A DNA stretch of 64,000 nt. Origin: Pseudomonas putida. Lineage in GTDB: Bacteria; Pseudomonadota; Gammaproteobacteria; Pseudomonadales; Pseudomonadaceae. Where the stretch lies: the NCBI RefSeq assembly GCF_001941965.1, contig NZ_MKZO01000026.1, forward strand, positions 1 through 64,000, in the 5' to 3' direction. Below the pieces are notes generated by a model that saw nothing but the letters and a program-made list of their open reading frames with translations, was not told the DNA's origin and did not search any database. The position numbers and the translations under genes are program-made. This document shows, in pieces, positions 1-9,782 of this stretch (the first letter of the stretch is position 1; the number at the start of each line of letters is the position of its first letter).

Positions 1-19
1 CCCAACAAACAGCAAAAAC

Positions 20-50
20 AAAAAAGCCCGGCATCTGCCGGGCTTTTTTG
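20..50 (-). terminator. Rho-independent terminator of infA
   Basis: The GC-rich stem AGCCCGGC/GCCGGGCT (25-44) has a 4-base loop and T/A tracts on both sides. It lies just past the infA stop on the minus strand. It is symmetrical, so it could stop transcription in both directions. Confidence 0.85.
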
Positions 51-63
51 TTCGTATCGACTT

Positions 64-282
64 TTAGCGGGCGCGGTAGGTGATGCGCCCTTTGCTCAGG
101 TCGTACGGCGTCAGTTCGACGCGGACCTTGTCGCCAGTCAGGATACGGATGTAGTTCTTGCGCATCTTGCCGGAGATGTGCGCGGTTACGACGTGCCCGT
201 TTTCCAACTCCACGCGGAACATGGTGTTGGGCAGGGTGTCGACGACAGTGCCTTCCATTTCGAAGCTGTCTTCTTTCGACAT
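64..282 (-). CDS. infA: Translation initiation factor IF-1
   Basis: This 72-residue S1/OB-fold protein binds the 30S A site during initiation. The sequence has the family start [19 protein letters not shown] and the conserved [19 protein letters not shown] core, and it ends KGRITYRAR. The start at 282 gives exactly the usual IF-1 length; the upstream in-frame extension has no family similarity. It is followed by a strong terminator and preceded by about 100 bases without a gene. Together with bpt and aat upstream it reproduces the conserved Pseudomonas order. Identification is secure. Confidence 0.98.
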
Positions 283-384
283 GCAGTAAAGCCCTCGGTG
301 TTCAGTTATGGCCGGCCACAGAAGCACCCGGCTACAAAAAGTGGCGTGCATTGTGCCCGAAAAAGGGAGGTCAAGCCAAGGATT

Positions 385-1092
385 TCAATTAAGGGTGACC
401 CAGCGCTGGTTGATCAGCAGTTCAATAGGGCGGTATTGGGTCTTGTAGTTCATTTTTTTGCAGTTCTTGATCCAGTAGCCCAGGTACACCGCATCCAGGC
501 CAAGGCGCAAGGTTTCACCGATCTGCCAGAGAATGGCGTAGCGGCCGAGGCTGCGTTTTTCCTCGGTCGGTTCGTAGAAGGTGTACACGGCTGACAGGCC
601 GTTGGGCAGCAGGTCGGTCACCGCCACGGCGACCAGCCGGCCTTCGAGGCGGAATTCGTAGAAACGCGAAAACGGCAGGTCGCGGACCAGAAACGTCGAG
701 AACTGGTCACGACTGGGCGGGTACATGTCGCCATCGGCATGGCGCTGCTCGATATAGCGCCGGTACAGGTCGAAGTATTCTTCATTGAAAGAAGGGCGGG
801 CCGGGCTCACCACCAGGTCGGCATTGCGCTTGATGATGCGCTTCTGCTGGCGGTTAGGCGAAAAGCGCGCAGCCGGAATACGTGCCGGTACGCAGGCATT
901 GCAGTTCTGGCAGTGGGGCCGGTACAGATGGTCGCCACTGCGACGAAAGCCCATTTCCGACAGGTCCGCATAGACGGTGGCGTCCATTGGCTGGCTCGGG
1001 TCGAGGAACAGCGTGGTGGCCTGCTCGTCAGGCAGGTAGCTGCAGGCATGGGGTTGAGTGGCATAGAACTTCAACCGCGCCAACTCAGTCAT
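385..1092 (-). CDS. bpt: Aspartate/glutamate leucyl-tRNA-protein transferase
   Basis: Bpt (ATE C-terminal family) transfers leucine from Leu-tRNA to proteins with N-terminal Asp or Glu, marking them for ClpAPS degradation in the N-degron pathway. The 235-residue protein has the N-terminal cysteine cluster (HACSYL; CQNCNACVP) and the C-terminal GYWIKNCKKMNYKTQYRP signature. The ATG at 1092 has a GAGGGG ribosome site six bases upstream; the in-frame TTG two codons earlier is less likely. It lies downstream of aat on the same strand, so the two N-degron transferases are probably co-transcribed. Confidence 0.95.
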   Translation of the reverse strand: MTELARLKFYATQPHACSYLPDEQATTLFLDPSQPMDATVYADLSEMGFRRSGDHLYRPHCQNCNACVPARIPAARFSPNRQQKRIIKRNADLVVSPARPSFNEEYFDLYRRYIEQRHADGDMYPPSRDQFSTFLVRDLPFSRFYEFRLEGRLVAVAVTDLLPNGLSAVYTFYEPTEEKRSLGRYAILWQIGETLRLGLDAVYLGYWIKNCKKMNYKTQYRPIELLINQRWVTLN

Positions 1093-1146
1093 GATCAACC
1101 CCTCGGCAGGTTTTTTACTAATTGTAAGCCAGCTCTGGAAACTCGC

Positions 1147-1842
1147 CTAGCAAACGGCCTGCGTACAGATCCAGGTCGCGCGATTGGGCTGGTCCAGATA
1201 TTGATTCAGATAATCGGCGAAGGTTGCCCTGGCGATGGCCCGGGCACCAAGGCTGTGCAAATGATCGGTGGGCATCTGGCAGTCGATCAGGACGAAGCCG
1301 GCCTCGCGCAGGTGCTCGACCAGGGCGACGAAACCGACCTTGGAGGCGTTGTCGGCCCGGCTGAACATCGACTCGCCAAAGAACAGCCGGCCCATGGCCA
1401 GGCCATACAGCCCGCCAACCAGCTCGCCATCACGGCGCACTTCCACCGAATGGGCGAGGCCCTGGCGGTGCAGCTCGACATAGGCGGCCTGCATGCTGTC
1501 GGTGATCCAGGTGCCGTCGGCATAGGCCCTCGGCGCAGCGCAGGCGGCGATCACGGCCGGGAAGTCCTGGTCGAAGCTGACCTGGTACTGGCCCTGGCGG
1601 ATCAGCTTGCGCAACGAGCGCGACACATGCAGCTCATCAGGGAACATCACCGTGCGCGGGTCGGGTGACCACCAGAGAATCGGCTGGCCGTCCTGGTACC
1701 AGGGGAAGCAGCCGTGGCGATAGGCCTGGACCAGGCGTTCCGGGCGCAGGTCGCCGCCCGCGGCAAGCAGGCCGTTGGGTTCGCGCAGGGCCTTCTCCAG
1801 TGGCGGGAAGTCCAGGGTGTTGCGGTTCAGCCAGGTCAGCAT
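1147..1842 (-). CDS. aat: Leucyl/phenylalanyl-tRNA-protein transferase
   Basis: Aat adds Leu or Phe to proteins with N-terminal Lys or Arg. The sequence begins MLTWLNRNTLDFPPLEKAL and contains the family motifs GLLAAGGDL, YRHGCFPWY, PILWWSPDPR, HSVEVRRDGELVGGLYG, FFGESMFS and LIDCQMPTDHL, which build the aminoacyl-tRNA pocket. A longer in-frame reading back to 2067 exists, but the family homology starts at 1842. The C-terminus (WICTQAVC) is a short extension. In related genomes trxB precedes this gene; here there is a 350-base non-coding gap instead. Confidence 0.96.
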   Translation of the reverse strand: MLTWLNRNTLDFPPLEKALREPNGLLAAGGDLRPERLVQAYRHGCFPWYQDGQPILWWSPDPRTVMFPDELHVSRSLRKLIRQGQYQVSFDQDFPAVIAACAAPRAYADGTWITDSMQAAYVELHRQGLAHSVEVRRDGELVGGLYGLAMGRLFFGESMFSRADNASKVGFVALVEHLREAGFVLIDCQMPTDHLHSLGARAIARATFADYLNQYLDQPNRATWICTQAVC

Positions 1843-2194
1843 CGTGGTCCGTCGCGGTTTGGCAGGGCAGGGGAGGGCGCCCAGCATGACCCGAAAAAGC
1901 CTCGCCGGACAACCCCGCGCCAGACGCCGCGCGGCCCTGGCGATGATGGCTGTTGGCCCTGTGCGCAACTTAATATCCGTACAGTTGTCCCAACCATGCA
2001 AAAACACCGCATAAGCCTTTGTCACAAAAGAAAATGCGTGCTCAAATTGTTGTATTGGAATGTGCACCTGTCATGGCACGTTCCGCCGAGCGTCATGGCG
2101 ATGGATCGGCAGTAATGTTAAAAGTAGTGATTTGTTGACCGGCCCCCTTGGTCAATCACGGTTGGACGCGCTTCCGCGCAGGAATAGACCAGTT
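1843..2194. promoter_or_regulatory. Divergent intergenic region between aat and ftsK
   Basis: About 350 bases contain no supportable gene. The region must hold the divergent promoters of aat-bpt and ftsK. A short hairpin-forming inverted repeat, TTGACC/GGTCAA, lies at 2136-2156 just before the ftsK start. In P. aeruginosa and most relatives trxB occupies this position. I found no recognisable TrxB remnant on either strand. Confidence 0.5.
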
Positions 2195-4600
2195 TTGAAG
2201 AAAACCACAGCAACACCCAATCCCGAGCCGCTCTGGCGCCAGCAGTTGCATTACAGGCTCAAGGAAGGTGCCCTGATTGCCATGGGCGCCCTGTGCCTCT
2301 ATCTGTGGATGGCATTGCTGAGCTACGACCAGGCCGACCCGGGCTTCAGCCACACCAGCAACGTCGACCAGGTGCAGAACGCCGCCGGGCGTGCCGGTGC
2401 CTTCTTCGCCGACATCCTGTTCATGGTGCTGGGCTACTTCGCCTATATCTTCCCCTTGTTGCTGGCGATCAAGACCTGGCAGATCTTCCGCGAGCGCCAC
2501 CAGCCCTGGCAGTGGAGCGGCTGGCTGTTCTCCTGGCGGTTGATCGGCCTGGTGTTCCTGATCCTCTCCGGCGCCGCCCTGGCCCATATCCATTTCCATT
2601 CCGCGCCGAGCCTGCCGGCCTCGGCGGGTGGCGCGCTGGGCGAAAGCCTCGGCGACCTGGCGAAGAACGCCTTGAACGTGCAGGGCAGCACCCTGATGTT
2701 CATCGCCCTGTTCCTCTTCGGCCTGACCGTGTTCACCGACCTGTCGTGGTTCAAGGTCATGGACATCACCGGCAAGATCACCCTCGATCTCTTCGAACTC
2801 TTCCAGGGCGCCGCCAGCCGCTGGTGGAGCGCGCGCAACGAGCGCAAGAAACTGGTCGCGCAATTGCGTGAGGTCGACGAGCAGGTCAATGAAGTGGTGG
2901 CCCCGGTGGTGCCGGACCGCCGCGAGCAGACCAAGGCCCGCGAACGCATCATCGAACGCGACCAGGCCCTGGCCAGGCATGTTGCCGAGCGCGAGGACAA
3001 GACCCCGCCGGTGATCATGCCCGCACCGGCCAAGGCCCCCGAGCCGAGCAAGCGCGTGCAGAAAGAGAAACAGGTGCCGTTGTTCGTCGACAGCGCCGTC
3101 GAAGGCACGCTGCCGCCGATCTCGATTCTCGACCCGGCCGAGGCCAAGAAGGTCAACTATTCGCCCGAATCCCTGGCCGGCGTCGGCCAGTTGCTGGAAA
3201 TCAAGCTGAAGGAATTCGGCGTCGAGGTCTCGGTGGACTCGATCCACCCGGGTCCGGTGATCACCCGCTACGAAATCCAGCCGGCGGCTGGTGTGAAGGT
3301 CAGCCGCATCGCCAACCTGGCCAAGGACCTTGCCCGCTCCCTGGCGGTGACCAGTGTCCGTGTGGTCGAGGTCATCCCCGGCAAGACCACCGTGGGTATC
3401 GAGATTCCCAACGAAGACCGGCAGATCGTGCGTTTCTCCGAAGTGCTGTCGTCGCCGCAGTACGACGAGGCCAAGTCGCCGGTCACCATGGCCCTGGGTC
3501 ACGACATCGGCGGCAAGCCGGTGATCACCGACCTGGCCAAGATGCCCCACCTGCTGGTGGCCGGTACCACCGGTTCCGGTAAGTCGGTGGGTGTGAACGC
3601 CATGATCCTGTCGATCCTGTTCAAGTCCGGCCCGGAAGACGCCAAGCTGATCATGATCGACCCGAAGATGCTCGAACTGTCGATCTACGAAGGCATCCCG
3701 CACTTGCTTTGCCCGGTGGTCACCGACATGAAGGACGCCGCCAACGCCCTGCGCTGGAGCGTTGCCGAGATGGAGCGGCGCTACAAGCTGATGGCGGCCA
3801 TGGGCGTGCGTAACCTGGCCGGCTTCAACCGCAAGATCAAGGACGCCGAGGAAGCCGGCGAGCCTATCTACGACCCGATGTTCCGCCGCGAAAGCATGGA
3901 CGACGTGCCGCCGACCCTGACCACCTTGCCGACCATCGTGGTGGTGGTGGACGAATTCGCCGACATGATGATGATCGTCGGCAAGAAGGTCGAAGAACTG
4001 ATCGCCCGTATCGCCCAGAAGGCCCGGGCCGCCGGTATCCACCTGATCCTCGCCACCCAGCGGCCGTCGGTGGACGTCATCACCGGCCTGATCAAGGCCA
4101 ACATCCCGACGCGCATGGCGTTCCAGGTGTCGAGCAAGATCGACTCGCGGACCATCATCGACCAGGGCGGCGCCGAACAACTGCTCGGCCACGGCGACAT
4201 GCTCTACATGCCGCCGGGCACCAGCCTGCCGATCCGCGTGCACGGCGCCTTCGTCTCCGACGACGAAGTGCACCGCGTGGTGGAAGCCTGGAAGCTGCGT
4301 GGCGCGCCGAACTACAACGACGACATCCTCAACGGTGTCGAAGAAGCCGGCAGCGGCTTCGATGGCGGTGGCGGCGGCGAGGGCGGTGAAGATGCCGAGA
4401 CCGACGCGCTCTACGACGAAGCGGTACAGTTCGTCCTGGAAAGCCGCCGTGCTTCCATTTCCGCGGTTCAGCGCAAGCTGAAGATCGGCTACAACCGCGC
4501 CGCGCGGATGATCGAGGCGATGGAAATGGCCGGTGTGGTCACCCCGATGAACACCAACGGCTCACGCGAAGTCATCGCGCCGGGCCAGTCGCGGGACTGA
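2195..4600 (+). CDS. ftsK: DNA translocase FtsK
   Basis: FtsK anchors at the septum and pumps chromosome ends toward dif, activating XerCD. The protein has an N-terminal membrane domain with four hydrophobic helices (roughly residues 20-190), a linker rich in charged residues, the RecA-like motor with Walker A GTTGSGKSVGVNA and Walker B IVVVVDEFADMMM, and a C-terminal winged-helix gamma domain (ALYDEAVQFVLESRRASIS) that reads KOPS. A TTG at 2195 is chosen as start because it gives the family N-terminus KKTTATP and has AGGA upstream. The 801-residue length suits Pseudomonas FtsK. A start further upstream at 2060 would add an unrelated leader. Confidence 0.95.
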   Translation: MKKTTATPNPEPLWRQQLHYRLKEGALIAMGALCLYLWMALLSYDQADPGFSHTSNVDQVQNAAGRAGAFFADILFMVLGYFAYIFPLLLAIKTWQIFRERHQPWQWSGWLFSWRLIGLVFLILSGAALAHIHFHSAPSLPASAGGALGESLGDLAKNALNVQGSTLMFIALFLFGLTVFTDLSWFKVMDITGKITLDLFELFQGAASRWWSARNERKKLVAQLREVDEQVNEVVAPVVPDRREQTKARERIIERDQALARHVAEREDKTPPVIMPAPAKAPEPSKRVQKEKQVPLFVDSAVEGTLPPISILDPAEAKKVNYSPESLAGVGQLLEIKLKEFGVEVSVDSIHPGPVITRYEIQPAAGVKVSRIANLAKDLARSLAVTSVRVVEVIPGKTTVGIEIPNEDRQIVRFSEVLSSPQYDEAKSPVTMALGHDIGGKPVITDLAKMPHLLVAGTTGSGKSVGVNAMILSILFKSGPEDAKLIMIDPKMLELSIYEGIPHLLCPVVTDMKDAANALRWSVAEMERRYKLMAAMGVRNLAGFNRKIKDAEEAGEPIYDPMFRRESMDDVPPTLTTLPTIVVVVDEFADMMMIVGKKVEELIARIAQKARAAGIHLILATQRPSVDVITGLIKANIPTRMAFQVSSKIDSRTIIDQGGAEQLLGHGDMLYMPPGTSLPIRVHGAFVSDDEVHRVVEAWKLRGAPNYNDDILNGVEEAGSGFDGGGGGEGGEDAETDALYDEAVQFVLESRRASISAVQRKLKIGYNRAARMIEAMEMAGVVTPMNTNGSREVIAPGQSRD

Positions 4601-4664
4601 TCTTCCTTTTTTGACGGCGGGCACCGACGCCCGCCGTGTCATTCATTCAGCAACGAGGATTGCC

Positions 4665-5288
4665 ATGCGCCTGATTCGCATGATGTTGGTTTCCGCTTTG
4701 AGCCTGTCCAGTGCCTCGGTGTTCGCCGCCGAAGCCGACGTGGCGCGCCTGAGCCAGTTGCTCGAGCGCTCGACGACCATCAGCGCCACCTTCTCCCAGC
4801 TGGCCCTGGATTCCAGTGGCACCCAGCTGCAGGAAACCAAAGGCCAGATGGCGGTCAAGCGCCCGGGCCTGTTTTACTGGCACACCGATGCGCCACAGGA
4901 GCAGGTGGTGGTGTCCGACGGCAAGAACGTCACCCTGTGGGACCCGGACCTGGAGCAGGCGACCATCAAGAAGCTCGACCAGCGCCTGACCCAGACCCCG
5001 GCGCTGCTGCTGTCCGGTGATATCTCGAAGATCGGCCAGAGCTATGACGTCACCTCGAAGGAGCAGGGCGAGGTCATGGACTTCGAGTTGCGCCCGAAGA
5101 CCAAGGACACCCTGTTCGACTCGCTGCGCCTGTCGTTCCGGCGTGGCCTGATCAATGACATGCAGTTGATCGACAGCGTTGGCCAGCGCACCAACATCAT
5201 GTTCACCGGGGTCAAGGCCGGCGAGCCGATTCCGGACAGCAAGTTCAAGTTCGACGTCCCGGCGGGCGCGGACGTGATCAAAGAGTAA
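4665..5288 (+). CDS. lolA: Outer-membrane lipoprotein carrier protein LolA
   Basis: LolA is the periplasmic chaperone that takes lipoproteins from LolCDE to LolB. A signal peptide (MRLIRMMLVSALSLSSASVFA) ends at an AxA site, followed by the mature start AEADVARLSQLL. Typical segments are the motif GLFYWHTDAPQEQVVVSDG, a 207-residue length and the C-terminal KFKFDVPAGADVI. An ACGAGGA site precedes the ATG at 4665. The gene sits between ftsK and rarA as in other pseudomonads, with only an 18-base gap to rarA. Confidence 0.95.
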   Translation: MRLIRMMLVSALSLSSASVFAAEADVARLSQLLERSTTISATFSQLALDSSGTQLQETKGQMAVKRPGLFYWHTDAPQEQVVVSDGKNVTLWDPDLEQATIKKLDQRLTQTPALLLSGDISKIGQSYDVTSKEQGEVMDFELRPKTKDTLFDSLRLSFRRGLINDMQLIDSVGQRTNIMFTGVKAGEPIPDSKFKFDVPAGADVIKE

Positions 5289-5306
5289 GAGGTCACCCAG
5301 TCGTCC

Positions 5307-6632
5307 ATGGACCTGTTTCGCAGTGAACCGGTTGCCCAGCCCCTGGCCGCGCGCATGCGCCCGGCCAACCTGGACGAATACGTCGGCCAGCAGCACCTGC
5401 TGGCCCGCGGCAAGCCGCTGCGCGAGGCCCTGGAGCAGGGCGCGCTGCATTCGATGATCTTCTGGGGCCCGCCCGGGGTCGGCAAGACCACCCTGGCGCG
5501 GCTGCTGGCGCAGTTCTGCGAGGCGCATTTCGAGACGGTCTCGGCGGTGCTCGCCGGGGTCAAGGAGATCCGCCAGGCGGTGGAAGTCGCCAAGCAGCAG
5601 GCGGCACAGTATGGCCGGCGGACCATTCTCTTCGTCGACGAGGTGCACCGCTTCAACAAGTCCCAGCAGGATGCCTTCCTGCCCTATGTGGAAGACGGCA
5701 CCCTGATCTTCATCGGGGCGACCACCGAGAACCCGTCGTTCGAGCTGAACAACGCGTTGCTGTCGCGGGCCCGGGTCTATGTGCTCAAGAGCCTCGACGA
5801 GGAAGCCCTGCGCCGCCTGGTGCAGCGTGCGCTCACCGAGGAACGCGGTCTCGGCAAGCGCAACCTGAGCCTCTCCGACGAAGCCTTCGCCATGCTCCTG
5901 GCCGCCGCCGATGGTGATGGCCGGCGCATGCTCAACTTCCTCGAAAACGCCTCGGACCTGGCCGAAGACGGCAGCGAGATCGGCGCCGAGCTCCTGCAAA
6001 GCCTGCTCGGCGATACCCGTCGGCGCTTCGACAAGGGCGGCGAAGCTTTCTACGACCAGATTTCCGCGCTGCACAAATCCATCCGTGGCTCCAACCCGGA
6101 CGCCGCGCTGTACTGGTTCGCGCGCATGCTCGACGGCGGCTGCGACCCGCTGTACCTGGCCCGTCGCGTGGTGCGCATGGCCAGCGAGGACATCGGCAAC
6201 GCCGACCCCCGCGCCCTGAGCCTGTGCCTGTCGGCCTGGGACGTGCAGGAGCGCCTCGGCAGCCCGGAAGGCGAGCTGGCGGTGGCCCAGGCCATCACCT
6301 ACCTGGCTTGTGCGCCGAAGAGCAACGCCGTGTACATGGGCTTCAAGGCCGCGCTGCGCGAAGCGTCGGAGCACGGTTCGCTGGAAGTCCCGCTGCACCT
6401 GCGCAATGCCCCGACCAAGCTGATGAAGCAACTGGGCTACGGCGAGGAATACCGCTACGCCCACGATGAGCCGGGCGCCTATGCCGCCGGCGAGGACTAT
6501 TTCCCCGACGAGCTCGAACCGCGCCAGTACTACCAGCCGGTGCCGCGCGGTCTTGAACTGAAGATCGGCGAGAAGCTGCGGCAACTGGCCGAGCTCGACC
6601 GCAACAGCCCGCGGCAACGGAGAAAACCGTGA
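5307..6632 (+). CDS. rarA: Replication-associated recombination protein A (AAA ATPase)
   Basis: RarA (MgsA) is a clamp-loader-like AAA+ ATPase acting at stalled forks. The sequence begins MDLFRSEPVAQPLAARMRPANLDEYVGQQ and has Walker A GPPGVGKTT, Walker B TILFVDEVHRFN, sensor-1 IGATTENPSF, and the C-terminal tetramerisation part (ALYWFARMLDGGCDPLYLARRVVRMASEDIG). The length of 441 residues is normal. It overlaps the crcB start by four bases, so the two are translationally coupled. Confidence 0.96.
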   Translation: MDLFRSEPVAQPLAARMRPANLDEYVGQQHLLARGKPLREALEQGALHSMIFWGPPGVGKTTLARLLAQFCEAHFETVSAVLAGVKEIRQAVEVAKQQAAQYGRRTILFVDEVHRFNKSQQDAFLPYVEDGTLIFIGATTENPSFELNNALLSRARVYVLKSLDEEALRRLVQRALTEERGLGKRNLSLSDEAFAMLLAAADGDGRRMLNFLENASDLAEDGSEIGAELLQSLLGDTRRRFDKGGEAFYDQISALHKSIRGSNPDAALYWFARMLDGGCDPLYLARRVVRMASEDIGNADPRALSLCLSAWDVQERLGSPEGELAVAQAITYLACAPKSNAVYMGFKAALREASEHGSLEVPLHLRNAPTKLMKQLGYGEEYRYAHDEPGAYAAGEDYFPDELEPRQYYQPVPRGLELKIGEKLRQLAELDRNSPRQRRKP

Positions 6633-7003
6633 TAGCACTGATCGCTGCCGTCAGTGCCGGAGGGATTGCCGGCACCCTGTTGCGCTTCGCCACCGGCAAT
6701 TGGGTCAACGCCCACTGGCCTCGACACTTTTATCTCGGTACGCTGGCCGTCAACCTGATTGGCTGCCTGTTGATCGGCCTGCTCTACGGACTGTTCCTGC
6801 ATCGTCCGTACGTGCCGGTCGAGCTGCGGGGTGGCCTGATCGTCGGCTTCCTCGGCGGCCTGACCACGTTTTCATCCTTTTCACTGGATACCGTGCGCCT
6901 GCTCGAAAGCGGGCAGGCGCCGCTGGCTTTCGGCTATGCCGCGGCCAGCGTGCTGGGCGGCCTGCTCGCAACCTGGGCCGGCCTGGCACTTACCCGAATC
7001 TGA
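6629..7003 (+). CDS. crcB: Fluoride efflux channel CrcB
   Basis: CrcB/Fluc forms dual-topology dimeric fluoride channels in the inner membrane. The 124-residue protein has four hydrophobic helices and the signature GGLTTFSSFS that lines the pore. It begins with GTG overlapping the rarA stop (GTGA). No fluoride riboswitch is evident because the gene lies inside an operon. Confidence 0.94.
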   Translation: MIALIAAVSAGGIAGTLLRFATGNWVNAHWPRHFYLGTLAVNLIGCLLIGLLYGLFLHRPYVPVELRGGLIVGFLGGLTTFSSFSLDTVRLLESGQAPLAFGYAAASVLGGLLATWAGLALTRI

Positions 7004-7032
7004 ACCAACACCACACATAACGAGAGAACGAT

Positions 7033-8313
<1,281 letters not shown>

Positions 8314-9699
8314 ATGGAATTCCTGCCGCTGTTCCACAATTTGCGCGGCAGCCAGGTCCTGGTGGTGGGCGGCGGCGAGATTGCCTTGCGCAAATCGCGC
8401 CTGCTCGCCGATGCCGGGGCGCAGCTGCGCGTGGTCGCGCCCGAGATCGAAGGGCAACTGGCCGCGCTGGCTCGGCACAGTGGCGGCCAGCTCCTGGAGC
8501 GTGGCTATCAGGAAGCGGATCTTGACGGTTGCCAACTGATCATCGCCGCTACCGACGACCCAGCGCTCAATGCCCGGGTCTCGGCCGAGGCGCGCAAGCG
8601 CTGCGTGCCGGTCAATGTGGTGGATGCGCCGGCACTGTGTTCGGTGATCTTCCCGGCCATCGTCGACCGCTCGCCTTTGGTGGTCGCGGTCTCCAGCGGC
8701 GGTGACGCCCCGGTGCTGGCGCGGTTGATCCGCGCCCGCCTGGAAACCTGGATTCCGGCCGCCTACGGCGAACTGGCCGGACTGGCTGCGCGGTTCCGTG
8801 ACCGGGTCAAGCAGCTGTATCCGGACGTCAACCAGCGTCGTGGCTTCTGGGAGGAAGTGTTCCAGGGCCCGATCGCTGAACGCCAGCTGGCCGGGCAGGA
8901 CGCCGAAGCCGAACGCCTGTTGCAGGCCAAGGTCGAGGGCAAGCCCGAGCAGACGGCGGGCGAGGTGTATCTGGTGGGGGCGGGCCCGGGTGATCCGGAC
9001 CTGCTGACCTTCCGCGCGCTACGCCTGATGCAGCAGGCCGACGTGGTGCTCTACGACCGCCTGGTGGCCCCGGCCATCATCGAGATGTGCCGGCGTGATG
9101 CCGAGCGCATCTATGTCGGCAAGCGGCGCTCCGATCACTCGGTGCCCCAGGAGCAGATCAACCAGCTGTTGGTGGACCTGGCGCGTCAGGGCAAGCGGGT
9201 GTTGCGTTTGAAGGGCGGTGATCCGTTCATCTTCGGACGGGGCGGGGAAGAGATCGAGGAACTGGCCGAGCAGGGCATTCCTTTCCAGGTGGTGCCGGGT
9301 ATCACTGCAGCCAGTGGTTGCTCCGCCTATGCCGGGATTCCGCTGACCCACCGCGATTACGCGCAGTCGGTGCGCTTCGTTACTGGCCACCTGAAGGATG
9401 GCACCAGCAACCTGCCGTGGGATGACCTGGTGTCACCGGCGCAGACCCTGGTGTTCTACATGGGACTGGTGGGGTTGCCGACCATCTGTGCCGAGCTGAT
9501 TCGCCATGGCCGTGCTGCCGATACCCCGGCGGCGCTGGTCCAGCAGGGTACGACCAAGAACCAGCGGGTGTTTACCGGCACGCTGGCCGACCTGCCGCAG
9601 CTGGTGGCGGAGCATGAGGTTCATGCGCCGACATTGGTGATCGTGGGTGAGGTGGTGCAACTGCGGGACAAGCTGGCCTGGTTCGAAGGCGCCCAATAG
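8314..9699 (+). CDS. cysG: Siroheme synthase (multifunctional CysG)
   Basis: CysG makes siroheme for sulfite and nitrite reductases. The N-terminal half (to about residue 205) is the precorrin-2 dehydrogenase/ferrochelatase, with a GGGEIALRK dinucleotide-binding start and the conserved VNVVDAPALCSVIFPAIVDR stretch. The C-terminal half is uroporphyrinogen-III methyltransferase, with VYLVGAGPGDPDLLT, LKGGDPFIFGRGGEE and VPGITAASGCSAYAGIPLTHR. The ATG directly abuts the serS stop. The gene is followed by a REP element. Confidence 0.97.
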   Translation: MEFLPLFHNLRGSQVLVVGGGEIALRKSRLLADAGAQLRVVAPEIEGQLAALARHSGGQLLERGYQEADLDGCQLIIAATDDPALNARVSAEARKRCVPVNVVDAPALCSVIFPAIVDRSPLVVAVSSGGDAPVLARLIRARLETWIPAAYGELAGLAARFRDRVKQLYPDVNQRRGFWEEVFQGPIAERQLAGQDAEAERLLQAKVEGKPEQTAGEVYLVGAGPGDPDLLTFRALRLMQQADVVLYDRLVAPAIIEMCRRDAERIYVGKRRSDHSVPQEQINQLLVDLARQGKRVLRLKGGDPFIFGRGGEEIEELAEQGIPFQVVPGITAASGCSAYAGIPLTHRDYAQSVRFVTGHLKDGTSNLPWDDLVSPAQTLVFYMGLVGLPTICAELIRHGRAADTPAALVQQGTTKNQRVFTGTLADLPQLVAEHEVHAPTLVIVGEVVQLRDKLAWFEGAQ

Positions 9700-9700
9700 G

Positions 9701-9778
9701 GCCTCATCGCTGGCAAGCCAGCTCCCACAGGGATTGCGTGCACCGCTGAACCTGTGGGAGCTGGCTTGCCAGCGATGC
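9701..9778. repeat. REP palindrome pair 1
   Basis: Two inverted copies of a unit containing GCTGGCAAGCCAGCTCCCAC (9709-9728 and its complement at 9753-9772) are separated by about 20 bases. The same unit recurs at 14862, 21096 and 24664. It lies between the convergent genes cysG and the glutathionyl-hydroquinone reductase gene, a usual REP position, and may limit read-through. Confidence 0.85.
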
Positions 9779-9782
9779 TCTT

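Noticed and set aside
2156..4273. 705-codon open frame on the minus strand inside ftsK
   Set aside because: It is the antisense of a well-defined ftsK, His/Asp/Gly-rich as expected for the complement of high-G+C coding sequence, and has no domain.
4647..6638. 663-codon minus-strand frame across lolA and rarA
   Set aside because: It crosses two recognised genes and their junction on the other strand; composition is a shadow of G+C-rich codons.
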